A stretch of DNA of 64,000 nucleotides, from contig NZ_CP021382.1 in the NCBI RefSeq assembly GCF_002162135.1, forward strand, positions 4,276,001 to 4,340,000. Direction: 5' to 3'. The translations under genes were made by a program, and so were the position numbers. How positions within the stretch are numbered: position 1 is the stretch's first letter; every line of letters starts with the position of its first letter. This DNA is from Cellvibrio sp. PSBB006. Its GTDB lineage: Bacteria; Pseudomonadota; Gammaproteobacteria; Pseudomonadales; Cellvibrionaceae. Of this stretch, positions 33,272 through 42,180 are shown one piece after another. The notes beneath the pieces were generated by a model. That model ran no database searches and was not told the origin of the DNA. It saw nothing but the letters and a program-made list of their open reading frames with translations.

Positions 33272-34080
33272 TCGCTCGCCGATTCACTCACCTGTTGCAG
33301 ATAGCGTTCAATCGCGCGATTGGCCGCCAGAAACCCGAAGCTGCCGGTCACCATAACCGATGACCCGAAGCCGCCAGCACAATCCAGTTTTACCCCGTCC
33401 TGCAACACCTGCTTGTCCATGCACACCGATCCATCGGGCTTGGGATAGACCATCTGTTCGGTGGAGTAGACGGCGTCAACCCGAAACTTGCGTTGCTTGT
33501 CGCGGGCAAAATGGTGATGGCGGTATAGGTGCGTGCGGATCTTGGCGAGCATGGGGTCGCTCTCGGTGCGGCCGAGATCATCGACCCGCACCAGTTGTGG
33601 ATTGCGTTTTCCACCGGAGGAACCGACCACAATCAAGCGGGTTTTTATAGCGCTGCAATAGGCTACCAGGCGCGCCTTGATATGCGCCGCATCCATTGCA
33701 TCAATAACGACGTGATGTTGCTTGCCAATCAACGCCGTCATGTTGTCCTTATCAATAAAATCTTCGATTGTGTGCAGGCGAATGTCCGGATTGATATCGC
33801 GCAAGCGTTCGCTGATCACCTGATTTTTTGAGCGCCCGATCTGCGATGCAAGGGCATGGGACTGGCGGTTGGTATTGGTCACGCACACATCGTCCAGTTC
33901 GATCAGCGTCAGCTCGCCAACCCCGCTGCGCGCCAGCGCCTCCGCTGCCCAGGTGCCGACACCGCCGAGTCCGATCACCGCAAAATGCGCGTTAGCCAGG
34001 GCTGCCAGTGCGGCCTGACCATAGAGTCGGGCAATGCCGCCAAAGCGCTGCAAGTATTCCGGGCTTAAGGTGCTGCTCAT
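33268..34080 (-). CDS. tcdA: tRNA threonylcarbamoyladenosine dehydratase
   Basis: 270-residue E1-like (ThiF/MoeB fold) enzyme that converts tRNA t6A37 to the cyclic form. The nucleotide-binding motif FAVIGLGGVGTWAAEALARSG is near residue 33. The family motifs LIELDDVCVTNTNRQ, HVVIDAMDAAHIKA and the C-terminal FGFLAANRAIERYL are present. The ATG at 34080 gives the family N-terminus SSTLSPEYLQRFGGIARLYG; an upstream frame extends 20 residues without support. It is the known partner of CsdE-type genes, encoded convergently here. Confidence 0.93.
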   Translation of the reverse strand: MSSTLSPEYLQRFGGIARLYGQAALAALANAHFAVIGLGGVGTWAAEALARSGVGELTLIELDDVCVTNTNRQSHALASQIGRSKNQVISERLRDINPDIRLHTIEDFIDKDNMTALIGKQHHVVIDAMDAAHIKARLVAYCSAIKTRLIVVGSSGGKRNPQLVRVDDLGRTESDPMLAKIRTHLYRHHHFARDKQRKFRVDAVYSTEQMVYPKPDGSVCMDKQVLQDGVKLDCAGGFGSSVMVTGSFGFLAANRAIERYLQQVSESASD

Positions 34081-34206
34081 GATACTGATTCTCCGCAAAA
34101 AACGCGGATGCGTTTTAGCGCAGTTTACCCGTGCATGCAAGTCAGCCTTGAGCGCAAGCTGCTTGCGATAGGTTGTGATATGGAGCGTGGTGAGTGTGAG
34201 CGCGTG

Positions 34207-35238
34207 TTAACTTTCCGCAGGCAAATCCAGACCTTTCATCACCAGGATATTTTTGCCGCTGCGTTCGACGCGTGCATTGAGCGCCTGCTCAAGACTGAAG
34301 ATAAAGGTATCCAGGTCGCCCAAATGGAAAATACCGGTAATGCGCTGCTGATTTAATTCGTTGTCCACCACGGTAATTTTTTCCGTGATGTAGCGATTGT
34401 ATTCGGCCACCGCATCGGCGAGCGTATCCGCATCGAAATAAATTTTGCGTGTTTGCCACGCCGAAATCCGGGCCAACCTGGCAGCTTCTACCTTGGTGGC
34501 TTCGTCGCCCTTTTTATAATTGACGGCTTCGCCTTCGCGAATTTCCGTGATGATCGATTGGTCGGTGTTCAACGGATTTTTGGATCGCAATTCCACCACG
34601 CCATCGGCCACATCCACCGACAAGGTTTGCTCGCGAATAGCAACATTAAATTCGGTGCCCAAAGCTCTGACCACGCTGCCTGCTGCCGACACCTCGAACG
34701 GCCGCTGATTATCCTTGTGCACATCAAAATAGGCTTCGCCCTGACGCAAGCGAATGCGCCTTTTCTTGCCGGAATAATGCACGCTGATGACCGTGTCGGT
34801 ATTGAGCATCGCCGTAGAGCCATCGGGCAGTTGGACCAGCCGTTGTTCGCCAACGCGCGTGCTGAATTCCTCTTCACTGAGGTAATTAATGCTGAAGATA
34901 AAACCGATACAAAACAGCATCATTACCGCAGCATAAGCCAGCCAGTTGCCGGGATTATTCAAACGAATACTGCGTTGGCGATAGCCCGGTTCCAGCTCCT
35001 GGCGGGCGCTGACTAATTCGCGTTGAATATCTTCATCGTCGCGCAGGTTATTGGTCATCAGCCACAGGGTGCAGCATTGTTCGTAAGCCAATTCGTGGGC
35101 GGGGTTTTCTTTCAGCCAGGTATCAAAATCCAGCTGTAACTCTGCGTCGCACTCCGGCGCACGCAGTTTGGCAAACCAGAGAGCAGCCTCTGCTTTGATT
35201 GCGCGGCGGGTTTTCTTTTCAGTAACAGACTGATTCAT
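34207..35238 (-). CDS. FecR-family anti-sigma factor
   Basis: 343-residue inner-membrane regulator. The N-terminal DUF4880 sigma-binding helices (about 8-55; ALWFAKLRAP, ENPAHELAYEQC) precede a membrane helix (about 100-120), and the periplasmic FecR domain (about 130-230; VQLPDGSTAMLNTDT, GEAYFDVHKDNQRPFEV) precedes a DUF4974 C-terminal domain (about 265-340). It should hold the sigma factor encoded directly upstream (4-bp overlap) until the STN-domain receptor signals. The set matches FecI/FecR-type cell-surface signalling. Substrate identity is unknown. Confidence 0.92.
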   Translation of the reverse strand: MNQSVTEKKTRRAIKAEAALWFAKLRAPECDAELQLDFDTWLKENPAHELAYEQCCTLWLMTNNLRDDEDIQRELVSARQELEPGYRQRSIRLNNPGNWLAYAAVMMLFCIGFIFSINYLSEEEFSTRVGEQRLVQLPDGSTAMLNTDTVISVHYSGKKRRIRLRQGEAYFDVHKDNQRPFEVSAAGSVVRALGTEFNVAIREQTLSVDVADGVVELRSKNPLNTDQSIITEIREGEAVNYKKGDEATKVEAARLARISAWQTRKIYFDADTLADAVAEYNRYITEKITVVDNELNQQRITGIFHLGDLDTFIFSLEQALNARVERSGKNILVMKGLDLPAES

Positions 35239-35807
35239 AGTAAATCTTCAAGTGAATGTTGCAGTGCTTTGATGGCGGTGCTCATATGGCGTTCCACCGT
35301 GCGCGTACTGATATTGAGCGCATCGGCGATCTCCGGATAGGTCAGTTCGTCAAAGCGACTGAGTAAAAAAATCTGCCGGGTGATGACCGGAAGTTCCAGC
35401 AATGATTGTTTCAGTCGATTCAGGGAATCCTCCCAGTCCAACGCGCGGGTTGGTGTAGATTCATCGCTGGGAAATTCCAGTTCATCAAAGTCGATGTGGG
35501 CATCGGTCATGCGACTGCTGCGCCGGCGCAACGAATCGCGCACCAGATTGGTGGCGATAGCAAAGATGTAAGCGCGCGGATTTTCCTGCAAACGGGTCAG
35601 GTCTTCCTGGCGCAGCAAGCGCACATAGGTTTCATGAAGGATCTCCGCTGCATCCTGGCGCCCCCCCGGCAGGATACCCGCCAGATAGTTCAGCAAGCTG
35701 TGGCGATAACAATGGTACAGGGCTTCAACCGATAAATTGCCGGTATCGCTGGCGGGCGCGGGAGGCTGGCTCGAAACCAGCGTGAGGTTGGGTTTGCCCG
35801 ACGACAT
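35235..35807 (-). CDS. FecI-type ECF sigma factor
   Basis: 190-residue ECF sigma factor of the FecI group. Region 2 (about 28-95) contains LLNYLAGILPGGRQDAAEILHETYVRLL and AYIFAIATNLVRDSLRR; region 4 (about 125-185) contains ITRQIFLLSRFDELTYPEIADALNISTRTVERHMSTAI. It is encoded with FecR, divergent from the STN-domain receptor gene, which is the expected target. It overlaps fecR by 4 bp. Confidence 0.92.
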   Translation of the reverse strand: MSSGKPNLTLVSSQPPAPASDTGNLSVEALYHCYRHSLLNYLAGILPGGRQDAAEILHETYVRLLRQEDLTRLQENPRAYIFAIATNLVRDSLRRRSSRMTDAHIDFDELEFPSDESTPTRALDWEDSLNRLKQSLLELPVITRQIFLLSRFDELTYPEIADALNISTRTVERHMSTAIKALQHSLEDLL

Positions 35808-36105
35808 GAGTGACTTCCGCGTGGTTAAAATGCCAATGGTCGTTGAAAATGACCGGATGTTAATAGCGAGTGCCGCCGTATCTTATCCCGAGCAACAATC
35901 CCTATAACGTAATTAGCGCGCAAAACCCGACACGAGGTGCCAAAAAAGTGGACTCGGGTTCCGCCCGGGGGTTCCGTTATAAAAGCGGAACCTGGTCTGA
36001 TCGTAAGGATGTTGATCTGTTGCTGTGGCGGATGATTTGGTATGTTGCTTCGACGCCACTGGTCTGGCGGTTAAAACTTCTTTCATTATTGGCAAGAGCA
36101 GTTGG
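35808..36105. other. Divergent region between the sigma and receptor genes
   Basis: 298 bp. It contains the inverted repeat GGTTCCG/CGGAACC at 35970-35992, and the unrelated long direct-like stretch CGGGTTCCG/GGGGGTTCCG. GGAACC followed by GGTCTGA recalls ECF promoters (-35 GGAAC), but the spacing is not standard. It likely holds both promoters. Confidence 0.5.
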
Positions 36106-38991
36106 ATGAAACAGCTGACCTTTATGGTTTTACTGCGACGATGGACCCTGGCTGCCGGTTTAGGGTTGTCCATCTCCGGAGTTTTTGCGGATAGCTATAC
36201 CTACACTATTGATGCCCAACCACTCGCCACTGCTCTGACACATTTTGCCGAACAATCTGAACTACAAATTCTTTTTCGTCCCCAGGACATTCCTGCTATC
36301 CGTGTGACACCGCTGCACGGACAATTCACGACGCAGGAAGCCATCGCGCATTTGTTGCGTGACACGGCTCTGCAATACACCCTGCGCAACAACGCCATCG
36401 TGATTTTTCAATCACCACCGAAAACAGACATTGACGAGCTGTCAGCGGGGTTTTTCAACGAGGGTGTTGAAGAGCAGGGCGCGTCGCTACCTGCGAGTCC
36501 TGATGAAATGATCGTAACGGGTATTCGCGGCAGTGTAAGACGTAATCTGGCGCAAAAGAAAAATGCGGATTCGGTGGTGGATGCGATCACATCTGAAGAC
36601 GTCGGAAAATTTCCGGATAAAAATATTGCCGATGCCTTGCAACGTATTCCCGGTGTGTCGGTGGATCGCATTTGGGGCGAAGGGCGGGATATTAATATTC
36701 GCGGCACCGACAAAGACATCAACCGCACCTTGATGAATGGCCAAAATGTTGCTTCAGCGTATTGGTGGGCGAATGATAATCCCGGTCGCGGTTTTAATTA
36801 CACGATTCTCGCCTCGGAATTGATTGCATCCCTGGCGGTACATAAAAGTCCCACGGCGGATCTCGATGAGGGCAGCATCGGCGGCACGGTGATTATTTAC
36901 ACCCATAAACCCTTCGACATGGACAACAACACCTTACGCATAAACCTGGAAGGGCAATACAGTGAATTGCCCGATGCCTGGGACCCGCAAATATCGCTCC
37001 TTGGCAGTTGGAAAAATTCGGCGGAGACCTTGGGTATGCTCGCTTCCTTTAATTGGCAAAACCGCCATATGCGCCGCGATGGCCTGGAAGCCTTTCCCGA
37101 TAATTCGCGCTACGATATCGTCGATGACCAAGGGCAGGTGACGGAAGATGTATATGTTATCTGGGGCGGTGGTTCCGCGATTTTTCAACAGGAGCGCGAA
37201 CGCCAGACCAACAATGTGACACTGCAATGGCGACCGGTCGCGGCCTGGGAACTGGCATTAAATTATGTTGAATCCTCAATGGCAATGAATAACAGCAATC
37301 AGAATTTTTTATTCATGCCTGGTGGATTTAAATTGCGTGAAACACCACCCGTGACCGTGAGCAATCCGCGTTTCGGTGCAACCGGTGATGGGCGGCAAAC
37401 GCTACTCGGTGGTGTCATGAATAATCCTGACAGCGTCGGTGCGGCCATCGACAGTATCTTTCGTCAGGCTTATGTGAGCAGTGCATTGTATGACCTGGAT
37501 ATGCGTTATCAGGGCGATGTCTGGCAATGGCATACCCAGTTAGGTGTTACCAGTGCTGAGGGTGGCACTGACCATGATCGCTTATATCGTTTTCTCGGTA
37601 ATACGCGGCAGTATTTTTCGTTGAGCCGCGACAGTATTGAAGTGAGTTATCTCGATCTCGATCCGCAAAATCCCGCCAGCCTCGCGCGCTTCTCCAGCGA
37701 TTCCCGCGATTGGCTGCGCCGGATGGAAGACGACGAAACTTATGGGCAAATGGACGTTGAGCGAGACCTGGATACATTTATTTTTAAACACATTAAATTG
37801 GGTTTTAAATGGCGCGACCACAGTATCGAAAATAATCGCCGCTTGGGCCGCATTGATACGACGCATGCGCAATGGTCGATGTTGGAACAGATTGGTCTCG
37901 AAGAAGTATCCAGCGGCTTGACCCCGACACTGCACCGCAACACCGCCAGCGAAGGCTCGCTCACGCGCTTCGCCTGGGCCGACCAACGCATGATTGCCGA
38001 TGTTATTGATCCGTTGTTGGCAGAAGGATTAATGATCTACCACGATGATCCCGCCGCGTTCTATCGCATCAACGAATATATTACGGCGGCTTATCTTAAA
38101 GCGGATTTCGCGCAGGGCGCGTGGCATGGCAACCTGGGATTGCGTGCGGTAGAAACCCGGCAAAAATCTTTTGCTTATCGCAATCTGGAATCGGTTGAAG
38201 AACAACGCCGCTATCATGACTACCTTCCCAGTATCAACATCGCTTACGACATCAACGATACAACCCTGTGGCGCTTTTCTGCATCGCGTGTCATGGCGCG
38301 CCCCACCTTTCAAAACCTGAGCCCCAACATTGTTATCGACGCTACCAGCGGCACGGCATCCGAAGGCAACCCCGACCTTGACGCCTTCCGCGCCCGCCAA
38401 CTCGACACCGGCATCGAATGGTACTTCGACACCGCCGCGATTCTCTCTGCAACTTATTTTTATAAAGACATCTCTACTTTTATTTACACCGAAACCGTGA
38501 CAGAAACTATCGACGGCCAACAACTGAATATCACCCGCCCTTACAACGCCGAAGGCGCGCGCATCAACGGTGTGGAAGTGCAATGGCAACAGGACCTGGG
38601 AAATGGTGTGGGTTGGTTGAGCAATTACACCTACACCGACGCCCGCGTACCTTCACCGAACGGTCAACAAAGTTTACGCTTACCCGGCAACTCGCGCGAC
38701 CAAGTCAACGCTTCGATTTATTATGAAAGCCCGCGCTACAGCGTGCGACTGTCTTACAACTATCGCTCCAAGTCTTTCGGTGAATTAATTTCCGGCTCGC
38801 AGGATGAAACTGACGGCTATCAACAATGGGATTTTTCTGCTGCCTATACCCCCAAAGAAAACACGACGGTTTATGTTGAGGGTGTTAATTTGACTAACGA
38901 GGTGATTTTTTATCGAACGGCGAATGATATTCCCCAAGGTTTATATGAAAATGGCAGACGGTTTTCTGTTGGAGTGAGGTTAAGACTTTAA
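36106..38991 (+). CDS. TonB-dependent receptor with STN signalling domain
   Basis: 961-residue outer-membrane receptor: signal peptide (about 1-25), STN domain (about 27-100; YTIDAQPLATALTHFAEQSELQILF and QEAIAHLLRDTALQYTLRNNAIVI), the motif DEMIVTGIRGS, plug (about 140-250; SEDVGKFPDKNIADALQRIPGVSVDR, NIRGTDKD) and a barrel ending RFSVGVRLRL. The STN domain contacts FecR in the periplasm, so ligand binding should activate the adjacent sigma factor. The ATG at 36106 gives the signal peptide; the frame from 36025 does not. It resembles the receptor at 39513 over most of its length. The ligand, probably an oligosaccharide, is unknown. Confidence 0.92.
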   Translation: MKQLTFMVLLRRWTLAAGLGLSISGVFADSYTYTIDAQPLATALTHFAEQSELQILFRPQDIPAIRVTPLHGQFTTQEAIAHLLRDTALQYTLRNNAIVIFQSPPKTDIDELSAGFFNEGVEEQGASLPASPDEMIVTGIRGSVRRNLAQKKNADSVVDAITSEDVGKFPDKNIADALQRIPGVSVDRIWGEGRDINIRGTDKDINRTLMNGQNVASAYWWANDNPGRGFNYTILASELIASLAVHKSPTADLDEGSIGGTVIIYTHKPFDMDNNTLRINLEGQYSELPDAWDPQISLLGSWKNSAETLGMLASFNWQNRHMRRDGLEAFPDNSRYDIVDDQGQVTEDVYVIWGGGSAIFQQERERQTNNVTLQWRPVAAWELALNYVESSMAMNNSNQNFLFMPGGFKLRETPPVTVSNPRFGATGDGRQTLLGGVMNNPDSVGAAIDSIFRQAYVSSALYDLDMRYQGDVWQWHTQLGVTSAEGGTDHDRLYRFLGNTRQYFSLSRDSIEVSYLDLDPQNPASLARFSSDSRDWLRRMEDDETYGQMDVERDLDTFIFKHIKLGFKWRDHSIENNRRLGRIDTTHAQWSMLEQIGLEEVSSGLTPTLHRNTASEGSLTRFAWADQRMIADVIDPLLAEGLMIYHDDPAAFYRINEYITAAYLKADFAQGAWHGNLGLRAVETRQKSFAYRNLESVEEQRRYHDYLPSINIAYDINDTTLWRFSASRVMARPTFQNLSPNIVIDATSGTASEGNPDLDAFRARQLDTGIEWYFDTAAILSATYFYKDISTFIYTETVTETIDGQQLNITRPYNAEGARINGVEVQWQQDLGNGVGWLSNYTYTDARVPSPNGQQSLRLPGNSRDQVNASIYYESPRYSVRLSYNYRSKSFGELISGSQDETDGYQQWDFSAAYTPKENTTVYVEGVNLTNEVIFYRTANDIPQGLYENGRRFSVGVRLRL

Positions 38992-39007
38992 GGTTTAGTT
39001 TGGTGGG

Positions 39008-39111
39008 GAGAATTGGGCAGAGGCCTGCGGGACACGCCGTGAATCCATCCGTGGAGGCTCAACATCGGCATCCATGCCGATGATGGTCCCGCAAACCTCT
39101 GCCCAATTCTC
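39008..39111 (+). repeat. Palindromic repeat with a conserved core, copy 1
   Basis: Outer arms GAGAATTGGGCAGAGG..GCGGGAC (39008-39033) and their complement (39086-39111) pair at 24 of 26 positions. They enclose a 58-bp core (39031-39088, GACACGCCGT to GATGATGGTC) with its own hairpin CATCGGCAT-CC-ATGCCGATG. The core is 52/58 identical to copy 2, but the outer arms are unrelated in sequence. Confidence 0.85.
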
Positions 39112-39184
39112 TGCGAGTCTGTGCCAGGAACTTTTTTAAGAAAACAGCCATAAAGAAAAATGATCTTGAAATTAGCACAGCAGG

Positions 39185-39282
39185 CGTTGCGGAGTAGGGT
39201 GTGAGACCATCATCGACATGGATGTCGATGCTGAGCCCCCACGGATGGGTTTACGGCGTGTCTCACACCCTACTCCGCAACG
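39185..39282 (-). repeat. Palindromic repeat with a conserved core, copy 2
   Basis: Outer arms CGTTGCGGAGTAGGGTGTGA.. (39185-39207) and the exact 23-bp complement (39260-39282). The core (39262-39205, minus strand) matches copy 1 at 52/58 positions. The inner hairpin reads CATCGACAT-CC-ATGTCGATG, a G-to-A change matched by C-to-T on the other arm. It faces copy 1 in inverted orientation, 73 bp away. Confidence 0.85.
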
Positions 39283-39512
39283 ACTGCCCCACCTATAACT
39301 CCAAGCATTCAACATTAAACGCACAATCTCCACCAATCCCGACAATTCTTCCAAGTTTTTTCTCGCATTTGTGATCATCAGACGAATTACCTTTCCATAT
39401 GACACTTTCATGTCGGGATTCCCCTTCCCTCTGCGTTTACATAACCGGCAGTGGTATTTACATAACAAAGACCGTCCACAACGCGGTCCACACACAAAGG
39501 GGAAAACCAAAA

Positions 39513-42092
39513 GTGATCAGCTCACACAAAAAGAAACTCGCCTCCACCATCGCACTACTCACACTCGGCGCCGCACTACCGCTACAAGCACAACAAGCCG
39601 CCAGCGAAGATGGCATGATTGAAGAACTATTCGTCACCGGTATTCGCGGCAGCCTAAAACAATCGCTCAACGTCAAACAAAACGCCGACTCCATCGTTGA
39701 CGCCATCAACGCTGAAGACATTGGCAAATTTCCGGACAAAAACGTCGCCGATTCATTGCAACGTATTCCCGGTATCTCGGTTGATCGCATCTGGGGCGAA
39801 GGACGGGACATCTTTGTGCGCGGAACCAACAGCACCATGAACCGCACGCTGATGAACGGCCAGAATGTCGCCTCCGCCTATTGGTGGGCCAACGACAATC
39901 CAAGTCGTGGATTTAATTATTCCATCCTCGCCTCAGAGCTGGTGTCATCGCTGGAAGTGTATAAAAGTCCGGAAGCGGATATTGACGAAGGCAGTATCGG
40001 TGGTACGGTAATTGTGCGCACACGTAAACCATTGGATCTGGACTCCATGACTTTCCACGCCTCCGCTGAAGGTGTTTACAGCGAACTTCCCGACGAAATT
40101 GATCCGCAATTTTCGGCGCTGGGCAGTTGGAAAAATGCCGACGAAACCTTCGGTATTCTTGCGTCCGTCAGCTCGCAAAAACGCACAGTGCGACGCGATG
40201 GGTTGGAAGCCTTCCCGACCAACACACTCTATTCGGTCACTGATCAAAACGGCGAGGTGACTGACAATGTGTATGCCGTGTGGGGTGGCGGCTCAGCGAT
40301 TTTCCAGCAGGACAACGAGCGCCTGACCACCAACCTGACCATGCAGTTTATGCCCACCGACGCCTGGGATATGGTATTGAATTACGTTAAATCCGATATG
40401 GATTCTGACAACAACAACCAGAATTATTTGTTTATGCCCGGCGGCTACAAACTCGAAAATGGTGACACGGTAACTGACCCACGTTTTATTCCTACCGGCG
40501 ATGGTAATCTCGCTCTGGTGGGTGGCACGCTGGAAAATCCGAACAGCGGCGGTGCGGCTATTGAACCGATTTTTCGTGAAGCGTCCGTAGAAACCGAAGT
40601 GCTGGATTTTGATGTGACCTACCACGGCGAGGGTTGGGTGGCCCACGGACAAGTCGGCACGACCAATGCAGAAGGTGGCAGCGACCGCGATATGGGTTAC
40701 TGGTTTGAAGCTAACACGCGCGAGCGGATTAACCTTGGCCCCAACACGATCGAAATTGAATACCTCGACATTGATCCCACCGATCATTCGGCGTTGACGC
40801 TGATGAGTGCCCGCGATTGGATTCGCACCATGGAAGACGAGGAAAATTATGCGCAAGCCGATGTGGAGTTTGATGTGGATTGGGGGCCGATTACCAGCGT
40901 TAAACTGGGCACTAAATTCCGCGATGAAACCATCACCAATAACCGCACAGTAGGCACTACCGACAGCACCCATCCGGCCTGGCGCACGATCACTATGGAT
41001 GAAGTATCCGGTGGATTAACGCCGCGTTTGCACGGTGAATCCGCCACCGCAGGATCATTAACCCAATACGCCTGGATTGACGGTGGTCTGGCAAAATCCG
41101 TCATCGATCCGATGTTCCTCGATGGGGCTATGACTTACACCTTCGACCAGCAAGCCTATTACGAAATCAATGAAGAAATTATGGCTTTTTATGCAAAAGC
41201 AAATTTTGAAACCGGCAAATGGCGCGGCAATGTGGGTGTGCGTGGTGTAGAAACAGATCAAACATCGCAGGCTTATATCGACGGAGAATTGGGTAGCATT
41301 TCGCGCAGTTACACCGATTATTTGCCGAGCCTGAATGTGATCTACGATGCGGCGGATGATGTGATCGTGCGCATGGCCGCGTCGCAAGTTATGGCGCGCC
41401 CGACGTTTCAGGACCTGAGTGCCAACCTGACCATCAACGCCACAACCTCATCGGCCAGTGCAGGCAACCCGGCGCTTGAACCTTTCTACACCGATCAATA
41501 TGAGGCAGGTGTGGAATGGTATTTTGCGGAAGCAGCCATTTTATCGGCGACGTATTTTGTTAAGGATCTGGATACCTTTGTGTTTACCCGTACCGCCGAA
41601 GAAGTTATCGACGGACAAACATTGACGGTGACGCGGCCTTATAACGCGCCGGACGGTGCAGATATCCAGGGGCTGGAGCTGCAATGGCAGCAGGAGTTGG
41701 GCATGGGTTTTGGTGTGGTGGCTAACTATACCTATACCGATGCGACTGTGCCGGCTGTTGATGGTGGGCAAAAATTAAAATTGCCCGGTAACTCGGAGGA
41801 TCAGTTAAACGCGTCCGTGTATTACGAGGACGATGTGTTCAGTGTGCGTCTGTCCTACAACTATCGCTCGGAGGCTTTCGGCGGTTTGACATCCGGTTCG
41901 CAGTTGGTGACGGATGAATACGATCAATGGGACGCGACAGCTAACTGGTCGATCACGGATCAGGTTTCGTTATTTTTTACCGCCGTCAACCTGACGAATG
42001 AAATTATTTACCAACGCACTGATGACGGAATCCCAGTCGGTTTTTATGAAAATGGTGCGCGCTACAGTGTTGGTGCCCGATTGCAATTTTAG
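39513..42092 (+). CDS. TonB-dependent receptor, paralogue without STN
   Basis: 859-residue outer-membrane receptor: signal peptide (to about residue 27, PLQAQQ), EELFVTGIRGS, plug (AEDIGKFPDKNVADSLQRIPGISVDR, FVRGTNSTMN) and barrel ending YSVGARLQF. It is closely similar to the receptor at 36106 (shared NRTLMNGQNVASAYWWANDNP and DEGSIGGTVI blocks) but has no STN domain, so it should not signal through FecR. The start is GTG at 39513 with AAGGGG upstream; an earlier frame from 39399 lacks a signal-peptide start. The tandem pair suggests duplication with loss or gain of STN. A terminator follows. Confidence 0.92.
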   Translation: MISSHKKKLASTIALLTLGAALPLQAQQAASEDGMIEELFVTGIRGSLKQSLNVKQNADSIVDAINAEDIGKFPDKNVADSLQRIPGISVDRIWGEGRDIFVRGTNSTMNRTLMNGQNVASAYWWANDNPSRGFNYSILASELVSSLEVYKSPEADIDEGSIGGTVIVRTRKPLDLDSMTFHASAEGVYSELPDEIDPQFSALGSWKNADETFGILASVSSQKRTVRRDGLEAFPTNTLYSVTDQNGEVTDNVYAVWGGGSAIFQQDNERLTTNLTMQFMPTDAWDMVLNYVKSDMDSDNNNQNYLFMPGGYKLENGDTVTDPRFIPTGDGNLALVGGTLENPNSGGAAIEPIFREASVETEVLDFDVTYHGEGWVAHGQVGTTNAEGGSDRDMGYWFEANTRERINLGPNTIEIEYLDIDPTDHSALTLMSARDWIRTMEDEENYAQADVEFDVDWGPITSVKLGTKFRDETITNNRTVGTTDSTHPAWRTITMDEVSGGLTPRLHGESATAGSLTQYAWIDGGLAKSVIDPMFLDGAMTYTFDQQAYYEINEEIMAFYAKANFETGKWRGNVGVRGVETDQTSQAYIDGELGSISRSYTDYLPSLNVIYDAADDVIVRMAASQVMARPTFQDLSANLTINATTSSASAGNPALEPFYTDQYEAGVEWYFAEAAILSATYFVKDLDTFVFTRTAEEVIDGQTLTVTRPYNAPDGADIQGLELQWQQELGMGFGVVANYTYTDATVPAVDGGQKLKLPGNSEDQLNASVYYEDDVFSVRLSYNYRSEAFGGLTSGSQLVTDEYDQWDATANWSITDQVSLFFTAVNLTNEIIYQRTDDGIPVGFYENGARYSVGARLQF

Positions 42093-42156
42093 GGCATAGC
42101 GTCTTCTGAAGGCCGTTGTACTCACAGGGAGGTGCAACCCCAAACCTCAGTACTTT

Positions 42157-42180
42157 GCCCGGCTACGCCGGGCTTTTTTT
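42157..42180 (+). terminator. Intrinsic terminator of the receptor gene
   Basis: GCCCGGC-TAC-GCCGGGC followed by seven T, 64 bp past the stop and next to the convergent AraC-type gene end. Confidence 0.9.

Larger units (their letters stand above)
38992..39512. other. Intergenic region between receptor paralogues
   Basis: 521 bp, occupied mainly by the two palindromic repeat copies at 39008-39111 and 39185-39282. The remainder upstream of 39513 (about 230 bp) should hold the second receptor's promoter; no regulator site was recognised. Confidence 0.6.

Noticed and set aside
34453..35016. 187-codon plus-strand frame opposite the FecR gene
   Set aside because: Shadow of FecR; no start signal or family resemblance.
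40293..40973. 226-codon minus-strand frame inside a receptor gene
   Set aside because: Antisense shadow of a clear TonB-dependent receptor barrel.
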